DNA of 64,000 bases from Candidatus Saccharimonadota bacterium (GTDB lineage Bacteria; Patescibacteriota; Saccharimonadia; Saccharimonadales; JAGQMS01): positions 1-64,000 of the forward strand of contig JAGQMS010000003.1 in the NCBI GenBank assembly GCA_020428535.1. The letters are read 5' to 3'. The position numbers and the translations under genes are program-made. This document shows, in pieces, positions 24,509-33,576 of this stretch (positions are counted from its first letter, which is position 1; each line of letters begins with the position of its first letter). A model generated the notes under the pieces. It had not been told where the DNA came from. It ran no database searches and was given only the letters and a program-made list of their open reading frames with translations.

Positions 24509-25450
24509 ATGTTTGACACACTTGTGAGTAAGCCACTCTTTAATTTGCTTACTTTAATCTACACCTACTTGCCTGGCCACAACCTTGGGCTAGCAATTAT
24601 TATCTTTACGATAGTGCTGAGATTACTTCTTTGGCCACTACTCAAAAAACAACTTCATAGCTCGAAAGCTATGCGCGAGCTTCAACCTGAAATCAAGCGC
24701 ATCAAGCTAGAGACCAAGGGTGACCGCGTCAAAGAATCTGAGCTAACCATGCAGCTCTACAAAGAGCGCGGGATTAGCCCATTTAGCTCGCTTGGAACTG
24801 CAATTTTGCAGTTGCCAATCTTGATAGCTCTGTTCAATGGGATCAAAAAGATTGTTGCCGACCCAAATGAGATAGTGAAATATTCGTATGGTTTCATCCA
24901 AAACACTCCCTGGATGATAGCTTTATCAGCCAATATCGATAAACTCGATATGACGCTTTTTGGCATTATTGATTTGACCAGAAAACCACTCGAAGGAAGT
25001 ATATTTAGCCCTTCAACAGCTAAGATTTACTGGCCTGGAATTGCTATCGCTATCTTGAGTGCCATCGTTCAATATTACTCCAGCAAGATGCTGATGGTGA
25101 CGGACAAGCAGGCTAGAGGCCTACGGCAAATTCTAAAAGATGCGAGCACTGGGCAAGAAGCTGATCAGGCCGAAGTCAACGCCGCAACTATGCGTATGAT
25201 GAGATTCTTCATCCCCGTTTTGATACTAATGACTACCGTTAACTTTGCTTGTGCACTTGGTCTTTACTGGTTTGTCAGCGGGCTAATCCAATATGTTCAG
25301 CAGTGGTACATCCTCGGTCGAGACGAAGAAGAATTAGAATCAACCATTGCTCAGGTAGATGGCCGAAAAACAATTGAAGCTGAAATAATTCCTCCCAAGA
25401 AAAACAAAACCCCTTCAAAGAAATCCAAGAAAAAGAAGAGGAGGAAATGA
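24509..25450 (+). CDS. yidC: Membrane protein insertase YidC/Oxa1
   Basis: The 313-residue polytopic protein is of the short YidC type without a large periplasmic domain. The first core helix carries the conserved Arg (IIFTIVLRLLLWPLL, about residues 32-46) needed for substrate insertion. The cytosolic hairpin KQLHSSKAMRELQPEIKRIK follows, then LGTAILQLPILIALFNGI. A long Lys-rich tail (KKNKTPSKKSKKKKRRK) probably contacts the ribosome. The jag start codon lies 1 nt beyond its stop codon. Confidence 0.95.
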   Translation: MFDTLVSKPLFNLLTLIYTYLPGHNLGLAIIIFTIVLRLLLWPLLKKQLHSSKAMRELQPEIKRIKLETKGDRVKESELTMQLYKERGISPFSSLGTAILQLPILIALFNGIKKIVADPNEIVKYSYGFIQNTPWMIALSANIDKLDMTLFGIIDLTRKPLEGSIFSPSTAKIYWPGIAIAILSAIVQYYSSKMLMVTDKQARGLRQILKDASTGQEADQAEVNAATMRMMRFFIPVLILMTTVNFACALGLYWFVSGLIQYVQQWYILGRDEEELESTIAQVDGRKTIEAEIIPPKKNKTPSKKSKKKKRRK

Positions 25451-25451
25451 A

Positions 25452-25952
25452 ATGGATGACTCAATTACCTACGCAAAGAAGTATCTGGAAGACCTTCTTT
25501 CGTTTTTTGGATTAAACACGGATGTCCATGCGTCTCACGATGAAGACGTGATCGAACTTTCGATACCGTCAACTCATATGAATGGCTTTTTGATAGGCCA
25601 AAGAGGCGACACCATGCGGGCGCTACAATATATGGTCAGCAATGCCCTAAAGTGCCAAGGCCACAAATATACCAGAGTGAATGTTGATGTTGCCGACTAC
25701 AAAAAGCACCGAGCCGATCGACTGGCTTCACAAGTCAAGGTTTGGGCGGAGGAAGTCAAAAAATCTGGCGAGCCAAAAGAACTCCAGCCTATGAATTCTG
25801 CCGACAGGCGCGTTGTGCACCAAGTGGCCTCAGAGTATAGCCTAGACACCGAAAGCATCGGCGAAGGCCGAGACCGCCGAGTAGTGATCATGCCGTCTGA
25901 GGGTGTTGAGGTGGATGAATCAAGTGAAGCGACTGAAAAGGCTACTAAGTAG
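25452..25952 (+). CDS. jag: Jag/KhpB RNA-binding protein (KH and R3H domains)
   Basis: The 166-residue protein has a KH-type domain with GFLIGQRGDTMRALQYMVSN (about residues 40-59). An R3H domain follows around RLASQVKVWAEEV...MNSADRRVVHQVASEY. It lacks the longer Jag N-domain, giving a compact form. In Firmicutes it binds RNA and influences cell division and elongation. It is coupled to yidC, the usual neighbour, and has GAGGAAAT as Shine-Dalgarno inside the yidC end. Confidence 0.93.
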   Translation: MDDSITYAKKYLEDLLSFFGLNTDVHASHDEDVIELSIPSTHMNGFLIGQRGDTMRALQYMVSNALKCQGHKYTRVNVDVADYKKHRADRLASQVKVWAEEVKKSGEPKELQPMNSADRRVVHQVASEYSLDTESIGEGRDRRVVIMPSEGVEVDESSEATEKATK

Positions 25953-26046
25953 CTGGTTTAGCAGAATCTATCGCTTTAGCTGAAATATTGTTGAAAACGT
26001 GAACTCTTTGGCCCATACTATTTCCTAGTATTTGACGGAGGCGGGC

Positions 26047-26523
26047 ATGTCGACAGTATATAAGCAAACACTACTTATTATGGGTTTAGTGATTGGAATT
26101 CCGGGGCTATTTCTTGGAGTATTAATTATTAACTGGTTTGTTTACCCGTTTACTTCTGCCCACCCAAATTTTGCAGAGGTTGAGAGTGTGTTCAATAAGC
26201 TTCAGATTCCTGCGGATTGGCAGATTAATAAAACTGATGAAAATAGTGGAATAGCAGGGCGTCAATGCCCGATCGAAAGTGAAAGCATGTGTTTCCATAA
26301 ATCGATCGAATATAAACTGCCCGAAAATCTTACAAAAGAGCAGGCAGAGAATATTGTTAAATCTTCTGGTTGCGTGAGCCCTGCGTATAAGGATGAGTCA
26401 TCATTGGGTCAGCCAGAGGGTTTTAGTTATAGCTACGAATGTTTTACTGGCGCTGGTGTTAACGTAAGCATATCCGTTAATGGCAAAGATAAATATGTTT
26501 ATATTTCGACGGCAAGTAGGTAA
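26047..26523 (+). CDS. Membrane-anchored exported protein of unknown function
   Basis: The 158-residue protein starts MSTVYKQTLLIMGLVIG, with one N-terminal transmembrane helix. An extracytoplasmic domain follows with four Cys residues that could form two disulfides (CPIES, CFHKS, GCVSP, YECFT). GGAGG is 6 nt before the chosen ATG. Its 3' end overlaps the esterase gene by about 44 nt, implying coupled translation. I do not recognise the family. The pairing with a cutinase-like enzyme suggests an accessory surface role. Confidence 0.7.
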   Translation: MSTVYKQTLLIMGLVIGIPGLFLGVLIINWFVYPFTSAHPNFAEVESVFNKLQIPADWQINKTDENSGIAGRQCPIESESMCFHKSIEYKLPENLTKEQAENIVKSSGCVSPAYKDESSLGQPEGFSYSYECFTGAGVNVSISVNGKDKYVYISTASR

Positions 26524-29353
26524 TTTATTCCTGGCCATAACAATACTCGCGGGCGTTTTTGTAGTCATTAATGCGGACGCGAAACAGATTGAGAATACAG
26601 ATAGTTCTTGCGCCGATTTAATTGTACTTTTTGCCAGGGGATCGTCATCTAATCCTGATGATGAGTATATTAATTTTCCCTTCACAAAAGAGTTTGCGAA
26701 ACAAGAAGAAGTTCCGGGTGCATTCTTTCAGTGGATGGAAAAGCACATCAAAGCCGACCTCCCACACATAAACTACAAGGCTATTTCAATACATAATTCA
26801 GGTCATGGTTGGAGCGTCAACGGTTATCCGGCCGTTGGTGTCTTTGACTTCAACCCTTTGAGCGGGAACTTTCAAAATATGATGAACGCCGCTTTTTCTT
26901 GGTGGCCGGCCGGAGATTACCGCAATAGTGTTGACAGTGGTGCCCACGAGCTGGCAGGGCAAGTAAATTTTGAAACCTCAAACTGTCCAAACCAAAGGAT
27001 TGTAGTTGGCGGATACTCGCAAGGAGCGCACGTAGTTCACGAAGCTCTAAAGATAATTCCCGAAGAACAAAGAAGCGTCATAGACAACGTAGTGCTATTC
27101 GGCGATCCAAAATACATCGCAGCGAAGTTCAATAAATTCGATTTGTTAGACACACCCGTTTCATATCCTTGGGCACGCGGTACTGCGGGTTTGCGAGAAA
27201 CGGGCTTGGCAGGGCCCGAGTTTCCCTACGTTCCGGAAGATATGAAATACAAGACCATTAGTTGGTGCCATGAAGATGACTTTGTGTGCACTAATTTCTC
27301 CGGTGTTTCTTGGGCGATAAAAAAACATGCTCTACCTGGCAATGACTACTCTTTATGGAAAGACCCTAAAGCTGCGATGGGGGATGGTCACATGAGATAT
27401 CCGAACTTTGGAGTGCCTGAAGCCGCTGAAGAGGTCTTCAACAATATTCGCAACGAACTAGCGCCAATTGAAATCGCCAGGGGCGGGCTTGATTCTGATG
27501 CAGACCCCTCAAAAAAAATATACGACGGTTCTCAGGTAAATGATCGGCACATTGACATTATGTTTGCCTTCAACCGAACTTCGGGCAATGACGATGCTTT
27601 GTTCCAGTATCTCAACAAACTTCCTAACATTCTGGTAGAAGACAAGAACATATTCCCAAATCTGAACACAGGAAGCATTATGTACACCGATATGGCTGGC
27701 GGTAGTGGCTATGGTAAGAGCTATATCGCTGCATATTCACAGGTGCCAAATCAGCTTACGGGCAATATAGCGAATACATTCAAATGGTCACCCTATCTCT
27801 ATGGCCCACCGGGAGGTGGAGGTGACTACCCAGAAAACCACGGCATGGCAATTGAGCGCGCTGGGACATTTGCTGGCTGGCGGAAGGAGGCGGTCAGGCA
27901 TGTGGTTGTCTTTGCGGAGCGCCCGGCATCAGAGAGCTACACATTTGATGCATGCAGTACTTCAGTTTTGAGCGCTTTCCCTATACCAGGTGTGAGCCAC
28001 TGTAATAATGGTGCAACCTTCAGTACATATAATCAGTCTTTCTTGTGCGAGAATATCCTTGATGTATTGGCGAGCGATACATGCAAATACGCTGGCCCGG
28101 ACACTAATTCCAGGTACGTTAGTCGAAGTCTTGTTGATGCCGTCACCTTAGCAAGAGCGAGGGGATTTGTGGTGGACATAGTTCAGCCACACAAAGCCAG
28201 AGACGGAATTCAAGCATTCCCGCCTGCATCGGTTGAGGCTCAGTTGAAGAACTTGGCCGAGAGTACCGGAGGCCTATATTTGAAATATGACACCTTCGGT
28301 GAGCCTCAGATGCGAGATGCTATGTGGAGGATCCTTAACCATATTCCGAGCCTTATGAATCTCAAACAATATTTACCGGGGACTAATCTAAATCCACTAG
28401 TTGCGCCAACTGAACTAATTCCAAACTTGCAAATTGTTAATTTAGAAATTACACCAAACCAACAACTTTTAACCTCGCCGATCTCAGGGGCACGAAGCTA
28501 TTCTTGGGACCTTGATGGAGATGGTGTGATTGATCAAACTAGCGAAGGTCCGGCAGTCCAGATTTCATCACCAGTCACGGAAAGTGGCTTTATGCGTGTT
28601 TATGCAATGGAGGGTGATCAGGGCGGAGGGAACGTACTCTCTGAGCTAGTCATGCCGTATGTGCCGACATCTTCAAACAGCGAGGAGACATATCTCCCCA
28701 CAACTATCGATTCGATCAACGATATTAGCGCATCAAGGGCCGAAGGCTCCACGAATTTAGAATTTGTTTGGGGTGCTGATGTTTTTTCAGAAAATGATCT
28801 TCTTCTTTTCAGAGATCCCGTTAGCGGAATTATTTTGGCCTCAGTCCCGGCAACTGAAGGTGCATTCGAGATTGATCTAGGCTCTGATTTTGGGAATACT
28901 ATCATCGTGCAAGCGGTAGCTGGTGGCGGGGAGTCTGAGCCATTAGAAGTAACCATTGATACTCTGACAACAGCGGTTGTGGGCGAGAACAACTTTAAAG
29001 AAGTCCTCAAAGAACCAAATAGCTTCTTTGAGTTACCTAGCTCAAATACATCAGCTCAAGCACCATTCGCATATGACAGTCCCGTACAAACTGCCAGCGA
29101 ATCAACGAATTCTCCGCAAGCAATTTTGGCTGTTGCTGGAGCACAAGACACTAAGACTAACCCACAATCTGCAGTTGGTGGAGTCGATGAAGTCCAGAAG
29201 CTCTTCCCTGAAGAAAATATTTCACCACCAGTACAGGAAAAGGGCAGTGGAAAAACCTGGTGGATATATCTAGCCTTGAGTCTTGCGGCTACTACATCAA
29301 TAGTTAGCGGAATATATATTTTCGAAATCAAAAAGAATCCCCACGTTAGTTAA
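26480..29353 (+). CDS. Large surface-anchored cutinase-like serine esterase with extra domains
   Basis: The 957-residue protein has an N-terminal signal or anchor helix (about residues 13-32). A cutinase-type alpha/beta hydrolase domain follows: VLFARGSSSNPDD near 49, the nucleophile GGYSQGAH near 177-184 (Ser about 180), and FGDPKY near 209 with a candidate Asp. A region starting RHIDIMFAFNRTSGNDDAL looks like a von Willebrand A-type fold, followed by a PKD-like strand (SWDLDGDGVIDQTSEG). A C-terminal transmembrane helix (WWIYLALSLAATTSIVSG) and a basic tail anchor it. Substrate could be lipid or polyester of host envelopes; this is inference. The start may be M1 or M6. Confidence 0.75.
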   Translation: MAKINMFIFRRQVGNLFLAITILAGVFVVINADAKQIENTDSSCADLIVLFARGSSSNPDDEYINFPFTKEFAKQEEVPGAFFQWMEKHIKADLPHINYKAISIHNSGHGWSVNGYPAVGVFDFNPLSGNFQNMMNAAFSWWPAGDYRNSVDSGAHELAGQVNFETSNCPNQRIVVGGYSQGAHVVHEALKIIPEEQRSVIDNVVLFGDPKYIAAKFNKFDLLDTPVSYPWARGTAGLRETGLAGPEFPYVPEDMKYKTISWCHEDDFVCTNFSGVSWAIKKHALPGNDYSLWKDPKAAMGDGHMRYPNFGVPEAAEEVFNNIRNELAPIEIARGGLDSDADPSKKIYDGSQVNDRHIDIMFAFNRTSGNDDALFQYLNKLPNILVEDKNIFPNLNTGSIMYTDMAGGSGYGKSYIAAYSQVPNQLTGNIANTFKWSPYLYGPPGGGGDYPENHGMAIERAGTFAGWRKEAVRHVVVFAERPASESYTFDACSTSVLSAFPIPGVSHCNNGATFSTYNQSFLCENILDVLASDTCKYAGPDTNSRYVSRSLVDAVTLARARGFVVDIVQPHKARDGIQAFPPASVEAQLKNLAESTGGLYLKYDTFGEPQMRDAMWRILNHIPSLMNLKQYLPGTNLNPLVAPTELIPNLQIVNLEITPNQQLLTSPISGARSYSWDLDGDGVIDQTSEGPAVQISSPVTESGFMRVYAMEGDQGGGNVLSELVMPYVPTSSNSEETYLPTTIDSINDISASRAEGSTNLEFVWGADVFSENDLLLFRDPVSGIILASVPATEGAFEIDLGSDFGNTIIVQAVAGGGESEPLEVTIDTLTTAVVGENNFKEVLKEPNSFFELPSSNTSAQAPFAYDSPVQTASESTNSPQAILAVAGAQDTKTNPQSAVGGVDEVQKLFPEENISPPVQEKGSGKTWWIYLALSLAATTSIVSGIYIFEIKKNPHVS

Positions 29354-29371
29354 CCTGTTAAGTAAAGGATA

Positions 29372-30253
29372 CTAAATAACGGATTTTAGGTATTTGCGGA
29401 ATTCGTCGCTGATCTCTGGGTTTTCAAGGGCGAAGTCTACGACGGTTTTGAGGTAGCCAAGTTTTGAGCCAGCGTCGTAATATTTTCCACCCTTAATCTC
29501 GGCAACATATACCTTTTTATCATCTTTGAGCATCCGTTTTAGGCCGTCGTTGTAGAATAGCTCGCTTTTTTCGTCTTTTTCTTCAAGCGCTTGTTTAAGG
29601 TAGCCGAAAATATCTGGCGTCAAAAGAAAGGCGCTATTTGTTGCTAGGTCTGAAGGGGCATTGTCTTTACCTGGTTTTTCGATGATAGCATCGGCATCTA
29701 TCAGCCCATGTCGAACCTCTGTACCACCGGCAAAGCCGTATTTTTTGTAGTCTTCATCGTCGTTAGCGCGGACACCCGCCAAAACAGAAGAGTGAAATTC
29801 TTTATAGATATCAATCAATTGTTTGAAGCGGTTTGGTGAAGCTTTAATAAAGTCGTCAGCCCACGTGTAGATAAAAGGCTCATTGCCGATAAGGTGTTCG
29901 GTGCAAAGAAGTGGAGTGCCATTGCCGTAGGGGCCCTTTTGGCGTACATAAACAAAATTGGCAAGCTCAGAAACTCTTCTTGTCTTTTCAAGCAAATCGG
30001 TTTTATTGCCATCGAGTAAATTCTTCACTAGATCGGCGCTGAGATCATCAAAGTGGTCTTCAATGCTGCGTTTATGGTAGCCGGTGACGATGATGACATC
30101 TTCAATGCCGGCTTCAACCAGCTCTTCAACTACGAATTGAATTACTGGTTTATCGACAAGTGGCAACATCTCCTTCGGCATTGCCTTAGTTTGTGGTAAA
30201 AATCTTGTCCCAAAACCAGCTGCCGCAATCACGGCTTTTCTAACCTTTGTCAT
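29372..30253 (-). CDS. galU: UTP-glucose-1-phosphate uridylyltransferase
   Basis: The 293-residue nucleotidyltransferase makes UDP-glucose for surface glycans. The GalU signature is clear: KAVIAAAGFGTRFLPQTKAMPKEMLP at the start (given here in part: AAGFGTRFLP), then EKP and the Asp-containing YTWADDF segment. The ATG at 30251-30253 is preferred over one 30 nt upstream because AAAGGG precedes it and TATAAT (30272-30277) gives an 18-nt leader. It lies at the border of the glycan island. Confidence 0.94.
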   Translation of the reverse strand: MTKVRKAVIAAAGFGTRFLPQTKAMPKEMLPLVDKPVIQFVVEELVEAGIEDVIIVTGYHKRSIEDHFDDLSADLVKNLLDGNKTDLLEKTRRVSELANFVYVRQKGPYGNGTPLLCTEHLIGNEPFIYTWADDFIKASPNRFKQLIDIYKEFHSSVLAGVRANDDEDYKKYGFAGGTEVRHGLIDADAIIEKPGKDNAPSDLATNSAFLLTPDIFGYLKQALEEKDEKSELFYNDGLKRMLKDDKKVYVAEIKGGKYYDAGSKLGYLKTVVDFALENPEISDEFRKYLKSVI

Positions 30254-30295
30254 ATGTACCCTTTCAGATTTATTATAGATCATTTGTGATTATGC

Positions 30296-30324
30296 TTGCA
30301 TGAATAACTCTCGGGGTGTAACTT
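30296..30324 (+). promoter_or_regulatory. Promoter of the small gene at 30331 (leaderless)
   Basis: TTGCAT (30296-30301), 17-nt spacer, TAACTT (30319-30324), then the ATG 6 nt later. The -10 is weak, but the spacing equals that of other leaderless genes here. Confidence 0.4.
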
Positions 30325-30330
30325 TTTTGT

Positions 30331-30621
30331 ATGGCAAATATAATTTATCCAAAACCAGGTTCATACAATGATTTTTGCGAACGTAACCCACACATTACAG
30401 AAATGTATGAGCGATTGCACTGGATGGCTCAGGAACTATCCCTATGGAAGTGCACCGGTGATGACGTAGATACTCGTACCGCATCGCTCAATCATATAGA
30501 AGCTAAATATCGCGAAGATTTTGTTAAATTAGGTAAAGCAGCTACCCGCAGGCTGGCTGAGTGGCCTCCAGTAGGGGAATACGAAATACCCGAAGATCTA
30601 GTTCTACCAAGAGCGGCTTAG
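30331..30621 (+). CDS. Small protein of unknown function
   Basis: The 96-residue soluble protein is mostly helical, rich in aromatic and charged residues (MYERLHWMAQELSLWK). It has no signal peptide or transmembrane helix. It overlaps the convergent glycosyltransferase stop by 4 nt and has its own candidate promoter, which supports a real gene. No family is recognised. Confidence 0.6.
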   Translation: MANIIYPKPGSYNDFCERNPHITEMYERLHWMAQELSLWKCTGDDVDTRTASLNHIEAKYREDFVKLGKAATRRLAEWPPVGEYEIPEDLVLPRAA

Positions 30622-31703
30622 GCGCATTTTTCATAGACTTCAAGAGTTTGTTCGGCCATTCGTCGCCAGCTAAACTCTGAAGCCTGCTTTTTGCCTTTGG
30701 TGAATAGTTCCTGTCGAAGGCTTTTATTGTCTATGATTTCTGAAATCTTTTGAGCAATGTCGTTGTCATCAAGAGGGTCAAAGTAATGCGCAGCATCACC
30801 ATATACCTCTGGTAGACTTGTTGCATTTGAGCTTGCGACAGGTGCGCCATGCACCATTGCCTCAAGCCCGGGAAGACCAAAACCCTCACTCAGTGATGGA
30901 AATACATAGCAAGCCGTATGTTCGTATAGCCAACGTAGTTGTGCGTCACTCACAAAATCAGTAAATACTACATTTTTGTAGTTTGCACTCTCCACATTTT
31001 CTTGCAATATTGCTGTAGTTTTGTCTTTTTTGCCAACTATTGCGAGTATTAGCTTTGGGTGTACTTTCAACAGTTTGTGGTGCGCTTCTATGAGCCGATC
31101 TAGATTTTTATGCGGTTGGTGCCTGCCGACGTACATGATGAATTGCTTGTCGATAAGGGGTTCGTAGGCGATAGGCTTGTCAGCTATAAAATCTGCGGAA
31201 TTATGCGTTACGACAATCTTAGATGGATCAATCTTAAAGTGCTCAACAATATCGTTCTTAACAAACTCACTTATGGTTATTATCTTTGCTGCTTTTTTTG
31301 TGGCTACGTAGTTAACAAACCAGTATATTTTTTGCTTGAGCCAAAATATGATGGGGTTTTTAGAGGGGTTTCTGAAGCGTAGGGTGGTCAAGTCGAGCAT
31401 TCCTATTACGCATTTGCCAAAATAAAGTACGGGATGTTGCACGAGTGGAAAATGTACTAAATCAGGCTTTAATTTACGGATTACTCTTAGAAGTCTTGTC
31501 TGCTCTGCAAACGTAAATTCTTTTACATTGCACTCCACAACTTGAAAGTTTGGCTCTATATTTTGGTAAGCGGATAGTCGATTTTTTTTAAGTAATAGGA
31601 CGTATGTATTATAGGTATCTATTCTTTGTAAATACTCGATAAGCTTGTCTACATACCTACCTGTACTGGTACCGCTTTCGCGTGCATCAATTACAATTTT
31701 CAT
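30618..31703 (-). CDS. GT4-family glycosyltransferase
   Basis: The 361-residue GT-B enzyme starts MKIVIDARESGTSTGRYVDKL, the usual N-terminal Rossmann lead for mannosyl/glucosyl transferases. The C-terminal domain has YVGRHQPHKNLDRLIEA (about residues 188-204) and the donor-site motif SLSEGFGLPGLEAMVHG (about 268-284) with the E-x7-E pattern. It probably adds a sugar to a lipid-linked glycan in the cytosol. TATACT lies 8 nt before the ATG, back to back with the promoter of the FkbM gene. Confidence 0.9.
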   Translation of the reverse strand: MKIVIDARESGTSTGRYVDKLIEYLQRIDTYNTYVLLLKKNRLSAYQNIEPNFQVVECNVKEFTFAEQTRLLRVIRKLKPDLVHFPLVQHPVLYFGKCVIGMLDLTTLRFRNPSKNPIIFWLKQKIYWFVNYVATKKAAKIITISEFVKNDIVEHFKIDPSKIVVTHNSADFIADKPIAYEPLIDKQFIMYVGRHQPHKNLDRLIEAHHKLLKVHPKLILAIVGKKDKTTAILQENVESANYKNVVFTDFVSDAQLRWLYEHTACYVFPSLSEGFGLPGLEAMVHGAPVASSNATSLPEVYGDAAHYFDPLDDNDIAQKISEIIDNKSLRQELFTKGKKQASEFSWRRMAEQTLEVYEKCA

Positions 31704-31720
31704 CTGTTGTTAGTATAGCT

Positions 31721-31726
31721 TAGAAT
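31721..31726 (+). promoter_or_regulatory. -10 element of the FkbM methyltransferase gene (leaderless)
   Basis: TAGAAT ends 6 nt before the ATG at 31733. The divergent glycosyltransferase has its own TATACT (31712-31717, minus strand) only 3 nt away, so the two promoters overlap. Confidence 0.5.
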
Positions 31727-31732
31727 GAAAGA

Positions 31733-32488
31733 ATGGATAAAATGTTTCGCGGACGCCTGATTACATATTCGCAGAACAAAGAAGATTTAATTTTATGGGG
31801 ATACTTCCACGCGCTAGAGGGGCCGGGATTTTATATTGATATAGGCGCAAATGAACCAATAGAGGATTCAGTAACAAAATTCTACAATGTGCGCGGTTGG
31901 CGAGGAATAAACGTAGAGCCTCAAGTATCATGCTATGAGAAACTGAAGAAAGATCGTCCAAGGGATATTAATATCCGAAAAGGAATCTCAGACAAAGAGG
32001 GTGTCGCAGAAATCACGAGTTTCGCGAATACGGGGATATCAACTTTCAATAAAGTTGTGGCAGCTGGCTATGGAGAAACGGCAAAGGGAGCGATTGGTAG
32101 GATAAAGACCACAACCCTGGACAGCCTGTTCAAGAAATACGTGAAAAAACAACCTGTGCACTTTTTGAAGATTGATGTTGAAGGCTTTGAGGAAAAAGTT
32201 ATTAAGGGTAACCCTTGGAAGATAAATCGGCCGTGGGTGATATGTATCGAACAAACATGTGAGCCCGAAGCTTGGAGCAAAATATTGCCGAAGAACGATT
32301 ATATTTTGCATATTTTTGATGGGCTAAATGGTTACTATGTCGCCAAGGAGCATGCAGACCTTATCGCAAACTACATGGTATTTTCTAACTCAGAGTCGAT
32401 ACGATTTAATGATGCACTAACAATTAGGCGGGTTCTGCCCATCGCAAGAGCAATGAACGGGCTATCTCGTTTAACTAAGCACTTTTAG
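31733..32488 (+). CDS. FkbM-family methyltransferase
   Basis: The 251-residue protein has the FkbM layout: SQNKEDLILWGYF, then the SAM-binding GFYIDIGANEP (about residues 31-41) with WRGINVEPQ after it. LKIDVEGFEEKVIKG (about 143-157) is the second hallmark. These enzymes O-methylate sugars or related groups, and the gene lies among glycosyltransferases. Methyl capping of a surface glycan is a reasonable guess. It overlaps the convergent glycosyltransferase by 14 nt. Confidence 0.88.
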   Translation: MDKMFRGRLITYSQNKEDLILWGYFHALEGPGFYIDIGANEPIEDSVTKFYNVRGWRGINVEPQVSCYEKLKKDRPRDINIRKGISDKEGVAEITSFANTGISTFNKVVAAGYGETAKGAIGRIKTTTLDSLFKKYVKKQPVHFLKIDVEGFEEKVIKGNPWKINRPWVICIEQTCEPEAWSKILPKNDYILHIFDGLNGYYVAKEHADLIANYMVFSNSESIRFNDALTIRRVLPIARAMNGLSRLTKHF

Positions 32489-33575
32489 CAACTTTCTCTA
32501 GAAATTCTTTTACTTGTTTTGCTGTTGACTCCCAGGAATAGTTCTTTAGTACGGTTGATTGTTTTTTGAAAGCTGCTGTTCGGTATGAGCTACTTATAAA
32601 GCTATTCATAATTTTTGTAAGAGCTTTTACATCGAGTGGCGAAAAATATTCTCCTACATTTCCAAGGATTTCTCGTTGTGGTGGTATATCGCTTGTAATC
32701 GTAGGAGCGCCAGCATCTAAAGATTCAAGAGTCATCATTCCAAAGCCTTCGTAGTGGCTAGGTATTATTGTTGCGACTGTGTTGGCATACAGCCAGTTGC
32801 GCTCGGCCTCTGTGACGTAGTCTAGGTAGTAAATATTTTTGTTATTTCGGCTTCTTAAACGCTCAAGTGTTTCTGGGTCCCACCCAGGTTTACCGGCCAG
32901 AATCAGTGGATACTTCGCTTGAGTTTCTTTGGGTAGTAGCTCAAAGGCATCTAACATAGTTTTGATATTCTTGCGAGGCTCTATGGTGCTCACAAAAAGG
33001 AAGTAACTGCCAGGAGATACCTTTTCGATGCCCTTAGGTCTAACCCTGCCTTCGGCAGATTTTTTTGGAGGGATCGAAACTACGAGTATTGGTTTTTTGT
33101 AGTCGTAGACCTCCCTTATTCGCTCGGCGCTAAATTCGGATATTGTTATTAGCCCCGATGATCTTGCTAGAGTTTTGCCAAGCATTGTTCGCAATATTCG
33201 TGCGTTCCTGCTTTGCACCCAAGCTGGATGGTCTACAAAGCAAAGATCGTGGACAGTCGCAACATTTGGGATTTTCCCGGTGGGCGGAAGAATATAGTTT
33301 GTACCCAGTACTACATCAAAGCCCTTCAGCGTAAAAAACGCACTTAGGGGAACATCAACCCTTGCATATCTTGGGTATGAAAGCAGTTTCCCGGGTAGTA
33401 CTTTTTGCTCTTGTACTGGGTATGGCGTATGAATAGTTTTCTTCCCGCGGTGATTAAAAGCGAACCCCTCAACAGTGGTGATTTTGTTCAGATGGCTTAA
33501 TAACTCATCAGTAAAGTAACCAATACCAGTTAACTGGCCTGAGTATACGGGGTTAGTATCTGCGAGAATCTTCAT
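32475..33575 (-). CDS. GT4-family glycosyltransferase (mannosyltransferase-like)
   Basis: The 366-residue GT-B enzyme has N-terminal GIGYFTDELL, middle TVHDLCFVDHP and C-terminal FVSTIEPRKNIKTMLDAF. The donor motif is PSHYEGFGMMTLESLDAG (about residues 271-288). It resembles WbaZ/MtfB-type mannosyltransferases. It follows the upstream glycosyltransferase after 1 nt, yet TATAAT (33583-33588, minus) lies 7 nt before its ATG inside the end of that gene, so it may also be transcribed separately. Confidence 0.9.
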   Translation of the reverse strand: MKILADTNPVYSGQLTGIGYFTDELLSHLNKITTVEGFAFNHRGKKTIHTPYPVQEQKVLPGKLLSYPRYARVDVPLSAFFTLKGFDVVLGTNYILPPTGKIPNVATVHDLCFVDHPAWVQSRNARILRTMLGKTLARSSGLITISEFSAERIREVYDYKKPILVVSIPPKKSAEGRVRPKGIEKVSPGSYFLFVSTIEPRKNIKTMLDAFELLPKETQAKYPLILAGKPGWDPETLERLRSRNNKNIYYLDYVTEAERNWLYANTVATIIPSHYEGFGMMTLESLDAGAPTITSDIPPQREILGNVGEYFSPLDVKALTKIMNSFISSSYRTAAFKKQSTVLKNYSWESTAKQVKEFLEKVAKSA

Positions 33576-33576
33576 T

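Noticed and set aside
28618-29331. Antisense and alternative-frame reading frames inside the cutinase-like gene
   Set aside because: The sense frame continues with clear domain features and a C-terminal anchor; the others are shadows.
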